The notes below the pieces were generated by a model. That model was given only the letters and a program-made list of their open reading frames with translations. It was not told the origin of the DNA and ran no database searches. Shown here piece by piece: positions 1-8,859 of a stretch of 33,727 nt of DNA. The stretch is from Myxococcales bacterium (GTDB taxonomy: Bacteria; Myxococcota_A; Polyangia; Polyangiales; Houyiibacteriaceae). The translations under genes and the position numbers were made by a program. The DNA lies in the NCBI GenBank assembly GCA_009992505.1, contig JAACVI010000113.1, positions 1 to 33,727 of the forward strand, read 5' to 3'. Position 1 is the first letter of the stretch; every line of letters begins with the position of its first letter.

Positions 1-52
1 CGACTGGGTCGGGGCTGTTGCCCTGAGGCGCCGGGCACCCTAACGTCTGGGC

Positions 53-964
53 ATGGCCGGGGGCGAGTTCGATTTTGGTGGTTTCGTGGCGTCGAGCAAT
101 CGACACGCCGGGCGCGAGCAAGCGGGCCGTGTGGCCTACGCCTACGAGGGCGATCGGGCGATGATGCGCACGCTCTCCAAGATGCCGCCCATCACGCTGG
201 CGGCGGCCGCTCTGGTGCGCGCCTACAAGCGCTTCTTGAAGAACCAGTACCTGGGCACCACGGTGCGGGTGTCGGAGCAGCAGTTCCCGCGCATCCACGC
301 CATCGCCGCGCGCTGCGCCGAGCGCTTGGACGTGGCGACGCCCACGCTCTACGTGGCCAACAGCCCCTTCCTCAACGCCTACACCTTTGGCACGCAGGAG
401 GACTCCTTCATCGTCGTGCACTCGGCGCTGATCGATCACTTCACGGAGGCCGAGCTCTCCTTCGTGATCGGGCACGAGACCGGCCACATCCAGAACCAAC
501 ACGTGGTCTACGGCACGCTCCTGCACGTGCTGCGCACCACGGCGTCGCTGCTCCTGCGCTGGATCTCACCGCCCATCGAGGTCGCGCTCCTCGCCTGGTA
601 TCGCCGCGCAGAGATCACCTGCGATCGCGCCGGGCTGCTCTGCTGCGGCGACGTCGAGGTCGCGACCAAGAGCTTCCTGAAGATGGCCACGGGCTCGCAG
701 AAGCTCTACGCCGAGCTCGACGCGGACGCCTACCTCTCGCAGCTCGAAGAGGGGCGCCACGGCTTCGGGCGTTTCACGGAAGCGTTCGCGACCCACCCCT
801 ATCTGCCGAAGCGCGTGTCGGCGCTGCGTCTCTTCACCGAGAGCGCGCTCTGCCGTGAGGCGCTCTCCCTGGGCGAGGGCGGCCTCTCCATGGAAGAGGT
901 CGACCGCCGCACCCACGACATCATTCAGATCCTGCGATCCCCCGGAGCCACGGAAGAGCCATGA
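53..964 (+). CDS. M48-family zinc metalloprotease
   Basis: ORF 303 aa with the HExxH motif VIGHETGHIQNQH and a downstream region of M48 type (AEITCDRAGLL). Confidence 0.85.
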   Translation: MAGGEFDFGGFVASSNRHAGREQAGRVAYAYEGDRAMMRTLSKMPPITLAAAALVRAYKRFLKNQYLGTTVRVSEQQFPRIHAIAARCAERLDVATPTLYVANSPFLNAYTFGTQEDSFIVVHSALIDHFTEAELSFVIGHETGHIQNQHVVYGTLLHVLRTTASLLLRWISPPIEVALLAWYRRAEITCDRAGLLCCGDVEVATKSFLKMATGSQKLYAELDADAYLSQLEEGRHGFGRFTEAFATHPYLPKRVSALRLFTESALCREALSLGEGGLSMEEVDRRTHDIIQILRSPGATEEP

Positions 965-2727
965 CTGCGAGCCCGAACGAATCCACGACCGACTCCGCCG
1001 GCGCCGGCTGGACCGAGCAGAAGCACGAGGCGCTGGCGAACCTGCGCGAGCTGGCCGCCTTGGCCACCGAGTCCGGGGCTGGCACCTTGGCGCGCAACCT
1101 GCGCGACGACCGCATCCCCAGGCTCGAGGCGGAGCGCCTGCACCTGGTCGTGTTGGGCGAGTTCAACCATGGCAAGACCACGCTCGTGAACGCGCTGCTC
1201 GGTGCGCCCGTGCTGCCCATGGGCGTCACGCCCACGACGGCGCTGATCCACCGCATCGTGTACGGCGAGACGCCCAGCGCGCACCTGCTGGCGGAAGATG
1301 GCAGCGAGGGCGAGGAGCTCGGCCTCGACGGCCTTTTGCGACTCACGGTGGAGGGCGGAGGCTCGGAGAAGGGCGCGCACGAGGTCGTCGTGCGCTATCC
1401 GGCGTCGCTGCTCGAGCGAGGACTGGTGCTCGTGGACACGCCCGGCGTGAACGACCTCGAGGACGCGCGCGCCGAGGTCACCTACGGCTACGTCCCGCGC
1501 TCGGACGCCGTGCTCTTCTTGCTCGACGCCGGTCAGATCCTGAAGGAGAGCGAGCGCTCGTTCCTGGAGCATCGTCTGGCGAAGCAGGCGCGCGGCCGCA
1601 TCTTCTTTGTGGTCAACAAGCTCGACGTGCTCGACGCCGACGAACAGCGCGAAGCCCTGGCCTATGCGCGCACCAACCTCGCGCGATGGATCGACGAGCC
1701 GCGCGTCTGGGGCATCAGCGCGGAGCAGGCCCTCGACGGCGCGGGCGAGGTCTCGGGTCTCGACGCCTTCGTGCAGGAGCTCGAGCGCTGGCTGACGCAG
1801 GAGCGCGTGCCGGTGCTGCTCTCACGAGCGCGTGCCGCGGGTCGCTCCGCTCTCAGCTCGCTGCGCGCGGGCCTGGAGGTGCAGCGCGCGGCGCTGGCCA
1901 TGGAGCAGGAGGAGCTCGCACGTCGTCTGGGGATCTTCGAGTCCGATCTCGAGGCCTCGGCCGAGCGCGTGCAGGCGCGGGAGCGCGCCCTCGGTCAATC
2001 CTTGGCGGCGGTGAAGGCCGTGGTCCGTGAAGACATGGAGCGCTTCGCCGAGCGCTTCGCCGCGGCGTTGCCGGACGAGATCGAGTCGAGCCAGGCGACG
2101 GACCTTCGTCGCTACCTGGCCGGCTTCATCGAGCAGAAGCTGCGCGAGCAGGTGGAGGACGAGGCCGAGGAGGTCGCGCATCGCCTGGAGCGCGTGGCCG
2201 ACGAAGCCGTGGCCTTCGTGACCGACGAAGCCCGCGCGCGCGCCGAGCGCTTTCGGGGATCCTTGGGCAAGGACGCACCCGTGCTCGATCTCGCGGTCGA
2301 CACCTTGGCCTACGACGTGGGCGTGTTCGCCGTGGGCGCCGTGGGCGTGACCTTGATGGTGCTCTCGAATGTCCTGCTCGGCGGCGCCATGACGCTGGCC
2401 GCGCCCGTGCTCGCTTACGTGCTGCGCGGCAGGAAGGACGAGCGGGTCAAGGAGCGCGCGAAGGAAGAGGCTCCGGCCCTGGTGCACAAGGCCACGCAGA
2501 AGGTGATCGAGGCCTTCGAGGTCCGCATCGACGAGTTCGGGCAGCACCTGCGCGACTTCCTCAATCAGGCCGACGACGAGACGCGCCGCTCCATCCTCGA
2601 GCTGGTCGGTGCCGCGCGCACTGCACAAGGAGCGGGTGCGGACGGCCGGCTCGCGCTCCAGCAGCGCATCGAAGCGAGCCTGGACCGCGTCGTCGAGTTC
2701 GAGCCGAAGTTCGCCGACGCGGACTGA
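961..2727 (+). CDS. Dynamin-like / large GTPase with C-terminal membrane segment
   Basis: 588 aa; P-loop GEFNHGKTTLVNALLG, G3 VDTPGVND, G4 NKLD; long helical region, then a hydrophobic segment (VFAVGAVGVTLMVLSNVLLGGAMTLAAPVLAYVL). ATGA overlap with the M48 gene. Confidence 0.85.
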   Translation: MTASPNESTTDSAGAGWTEQKHEALANLRELAALATESGAGTLARNLRDDRIPRLEAERLHLVVLGEFNHGKTTLVNALLGAPVLPMGVTPTTALIHRIVYGETPSAHLLAEDGSEGEELGLDGLLRLTVEGGGSEKGAHEVVVRYPASLLERGLVLVDTPGVNDLEDARAEVTYGYVPRSDAVLFLLDAGQILKESERSFLEHRLAKQARGRIFFVVNKLDVLDADEQREALAYARTNLARWIDEPRVWGISAEQALDGAGEVSGLDAFVQELERWLTQERVPVLLSRARAAGRSALSSLRAGLEVQRAALAMEQEELARRLGIFESDLEASAERVQARERALGQSLAAVKAVVREDMERFAERFAAALPDEIESSQATDLRRYLAGFIEQKLREQVEDEAEEVAHRLERVADEAVAFVTDEARARAERFRGSLGKDAPVLDLAVDTLAYDVGVFAVGAVGVTLMVLSNVLLGGAMTLAAPVLAYVLRGRKDERVKERAKEEAPALVHKATQKVIEAFEVRIDEFGQHLRDFLNQADDETRRSILELVGAARTAQGAGADGRLALQQRIEASLDRVVEFEPKFADAD

Positions 2728-2946
2728 GGCTGCGCTGCGGGAAGTCCGGTCCACGGTCGCGCGGACGAGCTCGACGCAGCGAGTCGAGGCTGGCCGCAAG
2801 CGACTGAAGCTGGGCTGGGTCGAGGATCAGCCGCGCCACCGCTTCGCTGCCCTCGGTGCGATATCGAATGGAGCGCAGGACGCGGGCCAATTCGGGCAGC
2901 GAGACCGCGATCCCGCTGGCGAACTCCTCGATCTGGGCCCTGTGGC

Positions 2947-3768
2947 TCAGCAGGGACGTGGCCCCGCCCGCCGTCGTGCTGCGAGCGCGCGCCTCGAAGT
3001 CGAGGCCTTGGGCGACGGCTGCCTGCGCCTGGAAGCTGCCTGCGCCTGGAAGCTGTCGAACACCACGTCGAAGCGCTGCGCCAGCTGGTCGCGCATGGCG
3101 GGCGTCTGAAGCGCGAGCACGTCCAGCGTGTGTTGGCCGAAGGCGTCCTCTCGAGCCAGCGCGAGCAGCGCGTCGACAGGCCCGTGCGCAGCCGCCGACG
3201 CGTCGGCGATCTGCAGGAGTCGTTCCGAGGAGACGCCGTCAGCAGCGACGATGGTCTCGGGATCGCTCGCGAGCAGGGTGAACTCGTCGTCCCTGTCGGA
3301 GCGCACCAGCAGGCGGCTGGCGCGTCGCTCGTGGTGCAGGTCGTTGCGAGTGGTCAGCGCGTCCGCCCAGCTCACGAGTTCCGCCTGGCGGTAGTGGCCG
3401 CTGCGGACCAACACCCACGCCAGCTGGTTCGAGTCTCGGGGCAGGGTGGCTCCGAACAGGATCCTGTCGGTGGCGCGCCACCAGGCCAGACCAGCCGCGA
3501 AGCCGGCGCGCGCTTCGGCGTCATGGGGCAGGGAGTCGCCCACGGTTGCAAGCCATCGTTCGATCGGTTCGGCCAAGGCCGGCTGGCGCAGGGAGTCGAC
3601 GTCCACACGCAGCATCAGCGCCGTGTCCGCGAGCAGATACGCCGTCGGTTCCACGCGGCTCGAAGCCGTCGCGTCGGCGGAGGACGCGCCTCGTGTGTCG
3701 GCGGTCGCGCCCCCACAGCCCGCGGCGAGCAAGAGGACGAGCGCCAGGGGCGAATGCAGGAGTCTCAT
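2947..3768 (-). CDS. Lipoprotein, probably frameshifted near its 3' end by a 17-bp tandem duplication
   Basis: Lipobox LLLAAGCGG. Coding-like up to FDSFQAQAA, then a low-complexity basic tail. Removing one 17-bp repeat unit restores ...FQAQAAVAQGLDFEARARSTTAGGATSLLSHRAQIEEFASGIAVSLPELARVLRSIRYRTEG..., which continues into the frame of ORF 2561..2890(-). Confidence 0.7.
   Translation of the reverse strand: MRLLHSPLALVLLLAAGCGGATADTRGASSADATASSRVEPTAYLLADTALMLRVDVDSLRQPALAEPIERWLATVGDSLPHDAEARAGFAAGLAWWRATDRILFGATLPRDSNQLAWVLVRSGHYRQAELVSWADALTTRNDLHHERRASRLLVRSDRDDEFTLLASDPETIVAADGVSSERLLQIADASAAAHGPVDALLALAREDAFGQHTLDVLALQTPAMRDQLAQRFDVVFDSFQAQAASRRRQPSPKASTSRRALAARRRAGPRPC
3018..3055. repeat. 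17-bp tandem duplication (gctgcctgcgcctggaa x2 + gctg)
   Basis: Two perfect adjacent copies at 3018-3034 and 3035-3051, then a partial gctg. Confidence 0.95.
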
Positions 3769-3820
3769 CGGAGCTCGCGCGTGAGGTGTGCGCGACTGCT
3801 CTCGGTCTCCGCCCCGCGTG

Positions 3821-5101
3821 TCACGGCTCCTCGAGCGCCCAGAGCGAGGAGATGGTGCCGCGGCGGCGGACCATGCGCGTCTTCTTTCCGTCGACCAGGA
3901 TCTCGCGCGCGGCGGGCCGGCCGTTGTAGGTGCTGCTCATCTCGCGGCCGTATGCGCCAGCGCCGCGGATGGCGAGCAGGTCGCCGCGCTTCACCGCGGG
4001 CAGGGGCCGACCTCGGGCGAGGAAGTCTCCGGACTCGCACACCGGGCCGACCACGTCGGCGGCGGACCACTCACCGAGGTGTTCGCGCACCGGCATCACG
4101 GCGTGGTGCGCGCCATAGAGCGCCGGTCGCACAAGCTCGGTCATGGCGCCGTCGACGATCACGAAGCGCCTGCCGCCTTGATGCTTCTCGGCCAAGACGC
4201 GCACGAGCAAGATGCCCGCGTCTCCGACCAGGGCGCGCCCCGGCTCCGTCACGACCTCGAGCCCGGCGTCGCTCATCCCGGCGTCCGCGATGCCCGCGGC
4301 GATGGCCGCGCCAAAGGCCTGATGGGGCGGGAAGGGCGTCTCCTCCGCGCCGTAGGACATGGGCCAGCCGCCCCCAGGATCGATGCTGCGCAAAGGCGCG
4401 CCCGCGTCAAGACACTCGCGCGCGAAGAGCGCCAACAAGCGCGTGGCCTCGCGCAGCGGCACGGGTGAGTCGAGCTGAGAGCCCACGTGGCAGGCGACGC
4501 CTTCGAGGCGCAGCGTGCGGCTCTGCACCAGGCGCGGCAGCAGGCTGCGGGCGACCGCGACTTCGAGGCCGAACTTGGTCGAGTGTAGACCCGTGGACAG
4601 GTAGGGATGGGAGCCCGAGTCCACGTCGGGGTTGATGCGCAGCGCCACGCGTACGGGCGCGTCCGGCGAGCCGAAGCGCTCGAGCAGGTCGAGCTCCTCG
4701 ATGCACTCGATGTGGATCGCGCGCAGTCCTGCGCCCGCGGCGACCCGCAGCTCGCGATCGCGCTTGCCGACGCCACTCCAGACGATGCGATCCGCGGGCA
4801 CGCCCGCTCGCAGGGCGCGACGCAGCTCACCCTCGGAGACGATGTCCGCGCCGGCGCCAGCTTTGGCCAGGCGCGCCAAGATCGCGAGGTTGCCGTTGGC
4901 CTTCACGGCGTAGGCGATCAGATGGGGCGCGAAGCTCATGGCCTGGTCGACCGCGGCGTACGCCTGGTCGACCACGCGCGCGCTGTAGACCCAGGTCGGA
5001 CCACCCTCGTCGGCCAGATCCGTCAGCGGGACGTCGTCACAGTGGAGGATCCCGTTGCGATAATGGAAGGCGGTCGAGGGAGGGAAGTGCACTGCGGTCA
5101 T
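3821..5101 (-). CDS. lysA: Diaminopimelate decarboxylase
   Basis: MTAVHFPPSTAFHYRNGILHCDDVPL...YAVKANGN (PLP lysine region), HVGSQL, DPGGGW, EPGR, CESGDFLA. Start reassigned to the ATG at 5101 inside the 905-aa ORF, giving an ATGA overlap with argH. Confidence 0.95.
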   Translation of the reverse strand: MTAVHFPPSTAFHYRNGILHCDDVPLTDLADEGGPTWVYSARVVDQAYAAVDQAMSFAPHLIAYAVKANGNLAILARLAKAGAGADIVSEGELRRALRAGVPADRIVWSGVGKRDRELRVAAGAGLRAIHIECIEELDLLERFGSPDAPVRVALRINPDVDSGSHPYLSTGLHSTKFGLEVAVARSLLPRLVQSRTLRLEGVACHVGSQLDSPVPLREATRLLALFARECLDAGAPLRSIDPGGGWPMSYGAEETPFPPHQAFGAAIAAGIADAGMSDAGLEVVTEPGRALVGDAGILLVRVLAEKHQGGRRFVIVDGAMTELVRPALYGAHHAVMPVREHLGEWSAADVVGPVCESGDFLARGRPLPAVKRGDLLAIRGAGAYGREMSSTYNGRPAAREILVDGKKTRMVRRRGTISSLWALEEP

Positions 5102-6534
5102 CGTCCTGTCACTTTCACGCCGAAGCGCTCGGCGACCTCTGCGGTGTCCACGCCGCGAGCCATGAGCTCGCCCACGAGGCGTTCCGTCTGGCTCGTCACC
5201 TGAGCGCGTGCGGGACCTCCCACGAGCGCGCGTCGCTCCACGGCGCGTTCGAAGTCGAGCGCCTCGTACACGTCCTGGTCGAAGGCCTCGTGGGCAGCCT
5301 TCAAGACCTCGAGGCTGAGCTCCGAGAGCACCTTCTTCTCCGCGCTGGCGCGCGCCACCAGAGCGCCGACGACGTGGTGTGCCTCGCGGAAGGGCACGCC
5401 TCGGGCGGCGAGGTAGTCGGCAAGCTCGGTCGCATCGGCGAAGCCTTCGCGCAGCGCGGCTCGCATGCGATCCCCGTCGAAGCGCGCCGTGGCGACGCAG
5501 CCCGTCAACACCTCGAGCGAGTCGTCGACGGTGTCGAAGGCGTCGAAGACCGGGCGCTTGTCCTCCTGCATGTCGCGGTTGTAGGCGAGGGGGAGCCCCT
5601 TCAGCATGACCAAGAGCGAGACGAGGTCGCCCACGACGCGTCCGGTCTTGCCGCGGATCAGCTCCGCCATGTCGGGGTTCTTCTTCTGCGGCATGATCGA
5701 CGAGCCCGTGGTGAAGGCGTCGCTCATCTCGACGAAGCCGAACTCCTGACTCGACCAGAGCACGAGCTCCTCGCCGATGCGCGAGAGGTGGACCGCGCAG
5801 TTCGCCAGCGCCGCCACGGCCTCGACCAGGAAGTCGCGGTCCGCGACGGCGTCCAGGCTGTTGCGCATGGGGCGACGAAAGCCGAGCGCGTGGGCGGTGG
5901 CCTCGCGATCGAGATCGAAGGTCGTGCCCGCCAGCGCGGCCGCGCCCAGGGGTGACTCGTTCATGCGGGCGGCGGCGTCGAGCATGCGTCCACGATCGCG
6001 GCCGAGCATCTCGGCCCAGGCGAGCAGGTGGTGGGAGAGGCGCACGGGTTGGGCGCGCTGCAGATGCGTGTAGCCCGGCATCAAGACGTGGATCTCGGTG
6101 CGCGCGCGCGAGGCCAGCACGGCCAGCACGGCGTCGATGGAGGCGGCCGTGTGCTCGCAGGCGCGCCGCGTGAACAGGCGCATGTCGGTGGCGACCTGGT
6201 CGTTGCGGCTGCGCGCGGTGTGGAGCTTGCCGCCCGCGGCGCCGATGCGCTCCGTCAGCGTGGCCTCGATGTTCATGTGCACGTCTTCGCGGGCGTCGGT
6301 GAACTCGAACTCGCCGGCGGCGATCTCCTCGGCGATGTGCGTGAGTCCCCGCTCGATGTTGAGCGCGTCCTCGAGCGGGACGATCCCGCGTTCGGCGAGC
6401 ATGCGCACGTGGGCGATGGAGCCCTCGACGTCCTCCGCGGCCAGGCGCTGGTCGACGTCGACGCTGGCGCTGAAGGCGAGGGCCTTGTCGTTCAACTCTT
6501 CCCCGAAGCGTCCGCCCCATGCCTTCTTGGTCAT
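5098..6534 (-). CDS. argH: Argininosuccinate lyase
   Basis: 478 aa; KKAWGGRF N-terminus, TGSSIMPQKKNPD signature, PGYTHLQRAQPV. Confidence 0.97.
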   Translation of the reverse strand: MTKKAWGGRFGEELNDKALAFSASVDVDQRLAAEDVEGSIAHVRMLAERGIVPLEDALNIERGLTHIAEEIAAGEFEFTDAREDVHMNIEATLTERIGAAGGKLHTARSRNDQVATDMRLFTRRACEHTAASIDAVLAVLASRARTEIHVLMPGYTHLQRAQPVRLSHHLLAWAEMLGRDRGRMLDAAARMNESPLGAAALAGTTFDLDREATAHALGFRRPMRNSLDAVADRDFLVEAVAALANCAVHLSRIGEELVLWSSQEFGFVEMSDAFTTGSSIMPQKKNPDMAELIRGKTGRVVGDLVSLLVMLKGLPLAYNRDMQEDKRPVFDAFDTVDDSLEVLTGCVATARFDGDRMRAALREGFADATELADYLAARGVPFREAHHVVGALVARASAEKKVLSELSLEVLKAAHEAFDQDVYEALDFERAVERRALVGGPARAQVTSQTERLVGELMARGVDTAEVAERFGVKVTGR

Positions 6535-6555
6535 CCAAACCTTCTCTCTCGGGCC

Positions 6556-8835
6556 TCAGCCGCGTGCGGGAATTCTGAGCGCGACACGCCTCAACAGGCG
6601 CGCCCCCGCGGGAAGCGTGAGCGCGTCCACGGCCACCGCAAGCAGAGCGGCCAGAGTCGGGTCGAGCAGGCCGAGCGCGGACGCCGTCACCATCAGCCCA
6701 CCGATGCCCACGGTCGCGATGGCGCCACGCCAGGCTCCGTCGCGTGCGGCGCGCGCGATCCAGATGGCCGCCGCCGCGTCGCGGATGTCGTGGGTCGTCA
6801 ACGAGACGGCGTGATCACCCGCGGGCGAGCCGGCGGCGCCGAGCACGATGGGCACGTCCGCCTCGGCCAGGGCGGCGCCGTCGCGCGCGGGATCACCGAC
6901 CAGGCCGACCAACCCGCCCGCATCTCCCAGGCGCGCCACCTCGGCGCCACGCTCGACGGGCGTGAGATCGGCCTTCACGTGGGTGATGTCTACGCGGGAC
7001 GCCAGCGCCTCGAGGGTGGTCCGATGATCACCACCCAGCAGCACGACCTCGACGCCCAGATCGAGCACCCGCTGGATGGCGGCGCGCGCGCCCGCGCGAA
7101 CCGGATCGCGGAGCGAGAGCAGCGCGCGCACCCGACCGTCGACGGCCATGAACAAGGCCGTGTGCCCCCGTGCTTCTTCCAGCTCCGCCTCGGGCTCGGC
7201 GGCGGCGACGGAGACGCCCTGCTCGAGCAGGAGCTGGCGGTTGCCGATGGCCACGGGTTCGCCGCCGGGGCCCACGGCCGTGACGCCGCGACCGGGCTTG
7301 CGCAGGACCCGGCGTACGGTGGGCAGGGAGAGCTTCATCTCGCGTGCGCGTGCGGTGAGCGCGCGGGCGATGGGGTGCTCCGTCAGCGTGGCTTCGCAGG
7401 CGGCGGCCAGGGCGAGGCTGGCGTCCGCCGAGGCGCCATCGATGGGGTGAATCGCCACCACGGTGGGCGCGCCCGTCGTGACCGTGCCACGCGCCGAAAG
7501 GGCCACCACGCTGAGGTGCCCCGCCGTCTCGAGGGCGAGCGCGTCGCGGAAGACGATGCCGCGCTCTGCGGCAGCGGCCGCGGCGGCTTCGAGGGGCAGC
7601 TCGGCGGAGCGGCGCGCGGCCAGCAGCGGTGCGGCCAGGAGCACTGCGGCGGCCGCGGCCAGACGACCCGCGAAGCCAGGCATGCCCGTCAACGCGAGGC
7701 CGCTGAGCGCGGCCCCGAAGGCGAACAGACCACCCCAGCGGGTGATGCGACCGGCGAAGCGCGCGGAGGCGGCTGCTCCTCGCCCGCGGTCGACCCCGAA
7801 GCGTGCCATGCGCAGCAGCGCGCGTTCGTCGCCCACGCGCGTCGCGAGCACGCGGATGGCGCCGCTCTCGACCCGTGCCCCGGCCAGCACCGGATCGCCT
7901 TCCTTGCGTGGGCTCGGGGCGGCCGCCGTCGGATGCAGCCAGACCATCGCGTCGCCCGCACGCACGACTCCGTCCACGGTCACGACCTCACCCTCGAGCG
8001 CCATCACCTCGTCGCCAGAGCGCACGAACTCGTCGCGCACTTCGTCGTAGGTCAGCGCCAGGGAGTCGTCGTCCCTTCGCGGCACCCGGGCGCCGCGTGG
8101 AATGCGCTCGGCCAAGCTCGAGGTCACGGCGTGCACGGGCGCGCGCGCGCGGCGGTCGAGCCAGACGCGGCCGACGACCGCCAGCGAGGCGACGCCCGCT
8201 CCTGCCAAGCCGAGCCACGCCGTGGGGTCGTCCAATCGTGCCCACAGGGCCGCTGCCGCCGCCAGGCTCGCGCCCAGGGGCGCGCCCAACCAGGCGGGGA
8301 AGCCGACCTCGCGCCGCAGACTCGCGCTCGAGCTCAAGGTCGCGAGGGAGGCGAGCAGCGTGGCTCCGGCGCTCAACCAGGCCGCCGCGAGGGAGGTGGC
8401 GGCGAGCCCGAGCACGGCAGCGAGCAAGCTGGCGATCAGGGGTAGGCGCAAGCCCTCTTCGGCGCTCTCGGGCTGGGCGGCCGTGGGTGCGCGCAGGGCG
8501 CCGGGCAGCGTGGTACGGGTCGCCTCGCGCACGAGCTCGGTCAGGGTGGGGTCACGCCGCGGCTGGCGAGGCTCCTCGTGAGGTCGCTCGCCTTCGCCGA
8601 AGTGCTTGCGGCAGGCCTCGTCGCACAGGAAGCGCAGCCCGGTCTCGAGCGCGACGACCTCGGCGGCCCTCAGCGGGTCGACCGGGCGCCCGCAGGCGGG
8701 GCAGGGTCGCGAAGGCGCCGTGGGCCTCGAGGGATGCACGGGGGCTGCGTACGTTTGAGCGAGCAATGCGTCAAGCCCGCGCCCTCGAGCGAGGCACGAG
8801 TCGAGTGCAGCGTGCGCGGGCTCGCGCGTGCGCAT
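6556..8835 (-). CDS. P1B-type ATPase-like protein with degenerate catalytic motifs and N-terminal CxxC...C...C (TRASH/YHS-like) segment; probable pseudo-ATPase
   Basis: 759 aa; several hydrophobic segments; A-domain-like GDEVMALEGEVVTVDGVV...VLAGARVESGAIRV; AERGIVFRDALALETAGHLSVVALSARGTVTTG aligns with the DKTGTLTxG region; TEHPIARAL (SEHP-like); VGLVGDPARDGAALAEADVPIVLG aligns with the GDGxND region. The catalytic residues are substituted. Confidence 0.8.
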   Translation of the reverse strand: MRTREPAHAALDSCLARGRGLDALLAQTYAAPVHPSRPTAPSRPCPACGRPVDPLRAAEVVALETGLRFLCDEACRKHFGEGERPHEEPRQPRRDPTLTELVREATRTTLPGALRAPTAAQPESAEEGLRLPLIASLLAAVLGLAATSLAAAWLSAGATLLASLATLSSSASLRREVGFPAWLGAPLGASLAAAAALWARLDDPTAWLGLAGAGVASLAVVGRVWLDRRARAPVHAVTSSLAERIPRGARVPRRDDDSLALTYDEVRDEFVRSGDEVMALEGEVVTVDGVVRAGDAMVWLHPTAAAPSPRKEGDPVLAGARVESGAIRVLATRVGDERALLRMARFGVDRGRGAAASARFAGRITRWGGLFAFGAALSGLALTGMPGFAGRLAAAAAVLLAAPLLAARRSAELPLEAAAAAAAERGIVFRDALALETAGHLSVVALSARGTVTTGAPTVVAIHPIDGASADASLALAAACEATLTEHPIARALTARAREMKLSLPTVRRVLRKPGRGVTAVGPGGEPVAIGNRQLLLEQGVSVAAAEPEAELEEARGHTALFMAVDGRVRALLSLRDPVRAGARAAIQRVLDLGVEVVLLGGDHRTTLEALASRVDITHVKADLTPVERGAEVARLGDAGGLVGLVGDPARDGAALAEADVPIVLGAAGSPAGDHAVSLTTHDIRDAAAAIWIARAARDGAWRGAIATVGIGGLMVTASALGLLDPTLAALLAVAVDALTLPAGARLLRRVALRIPARG

Positions 8836-8859
8836 CGCCCCACGTCCAAACGGAGAACG

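Noticed and set aside
855-2030. 391-aa plus-strand ORF overlapping the GTPase gene
   Set aside because: Alternative frame of the GTPase; Arg/Ala-rich with no motifs.
3130-4635. 501-aa plus-strand ORF across the lipoprotein and lysA
   Set aside because: Arg-rich low-complexity shadow of two minus-strand genes.
6028-8445. 805-aa plus-strand ORF opposite argH and the P-type ATPase-like gene
   Set aside because: Shadow ORF; the opposite strand carries recognisable domains and this translation has none.
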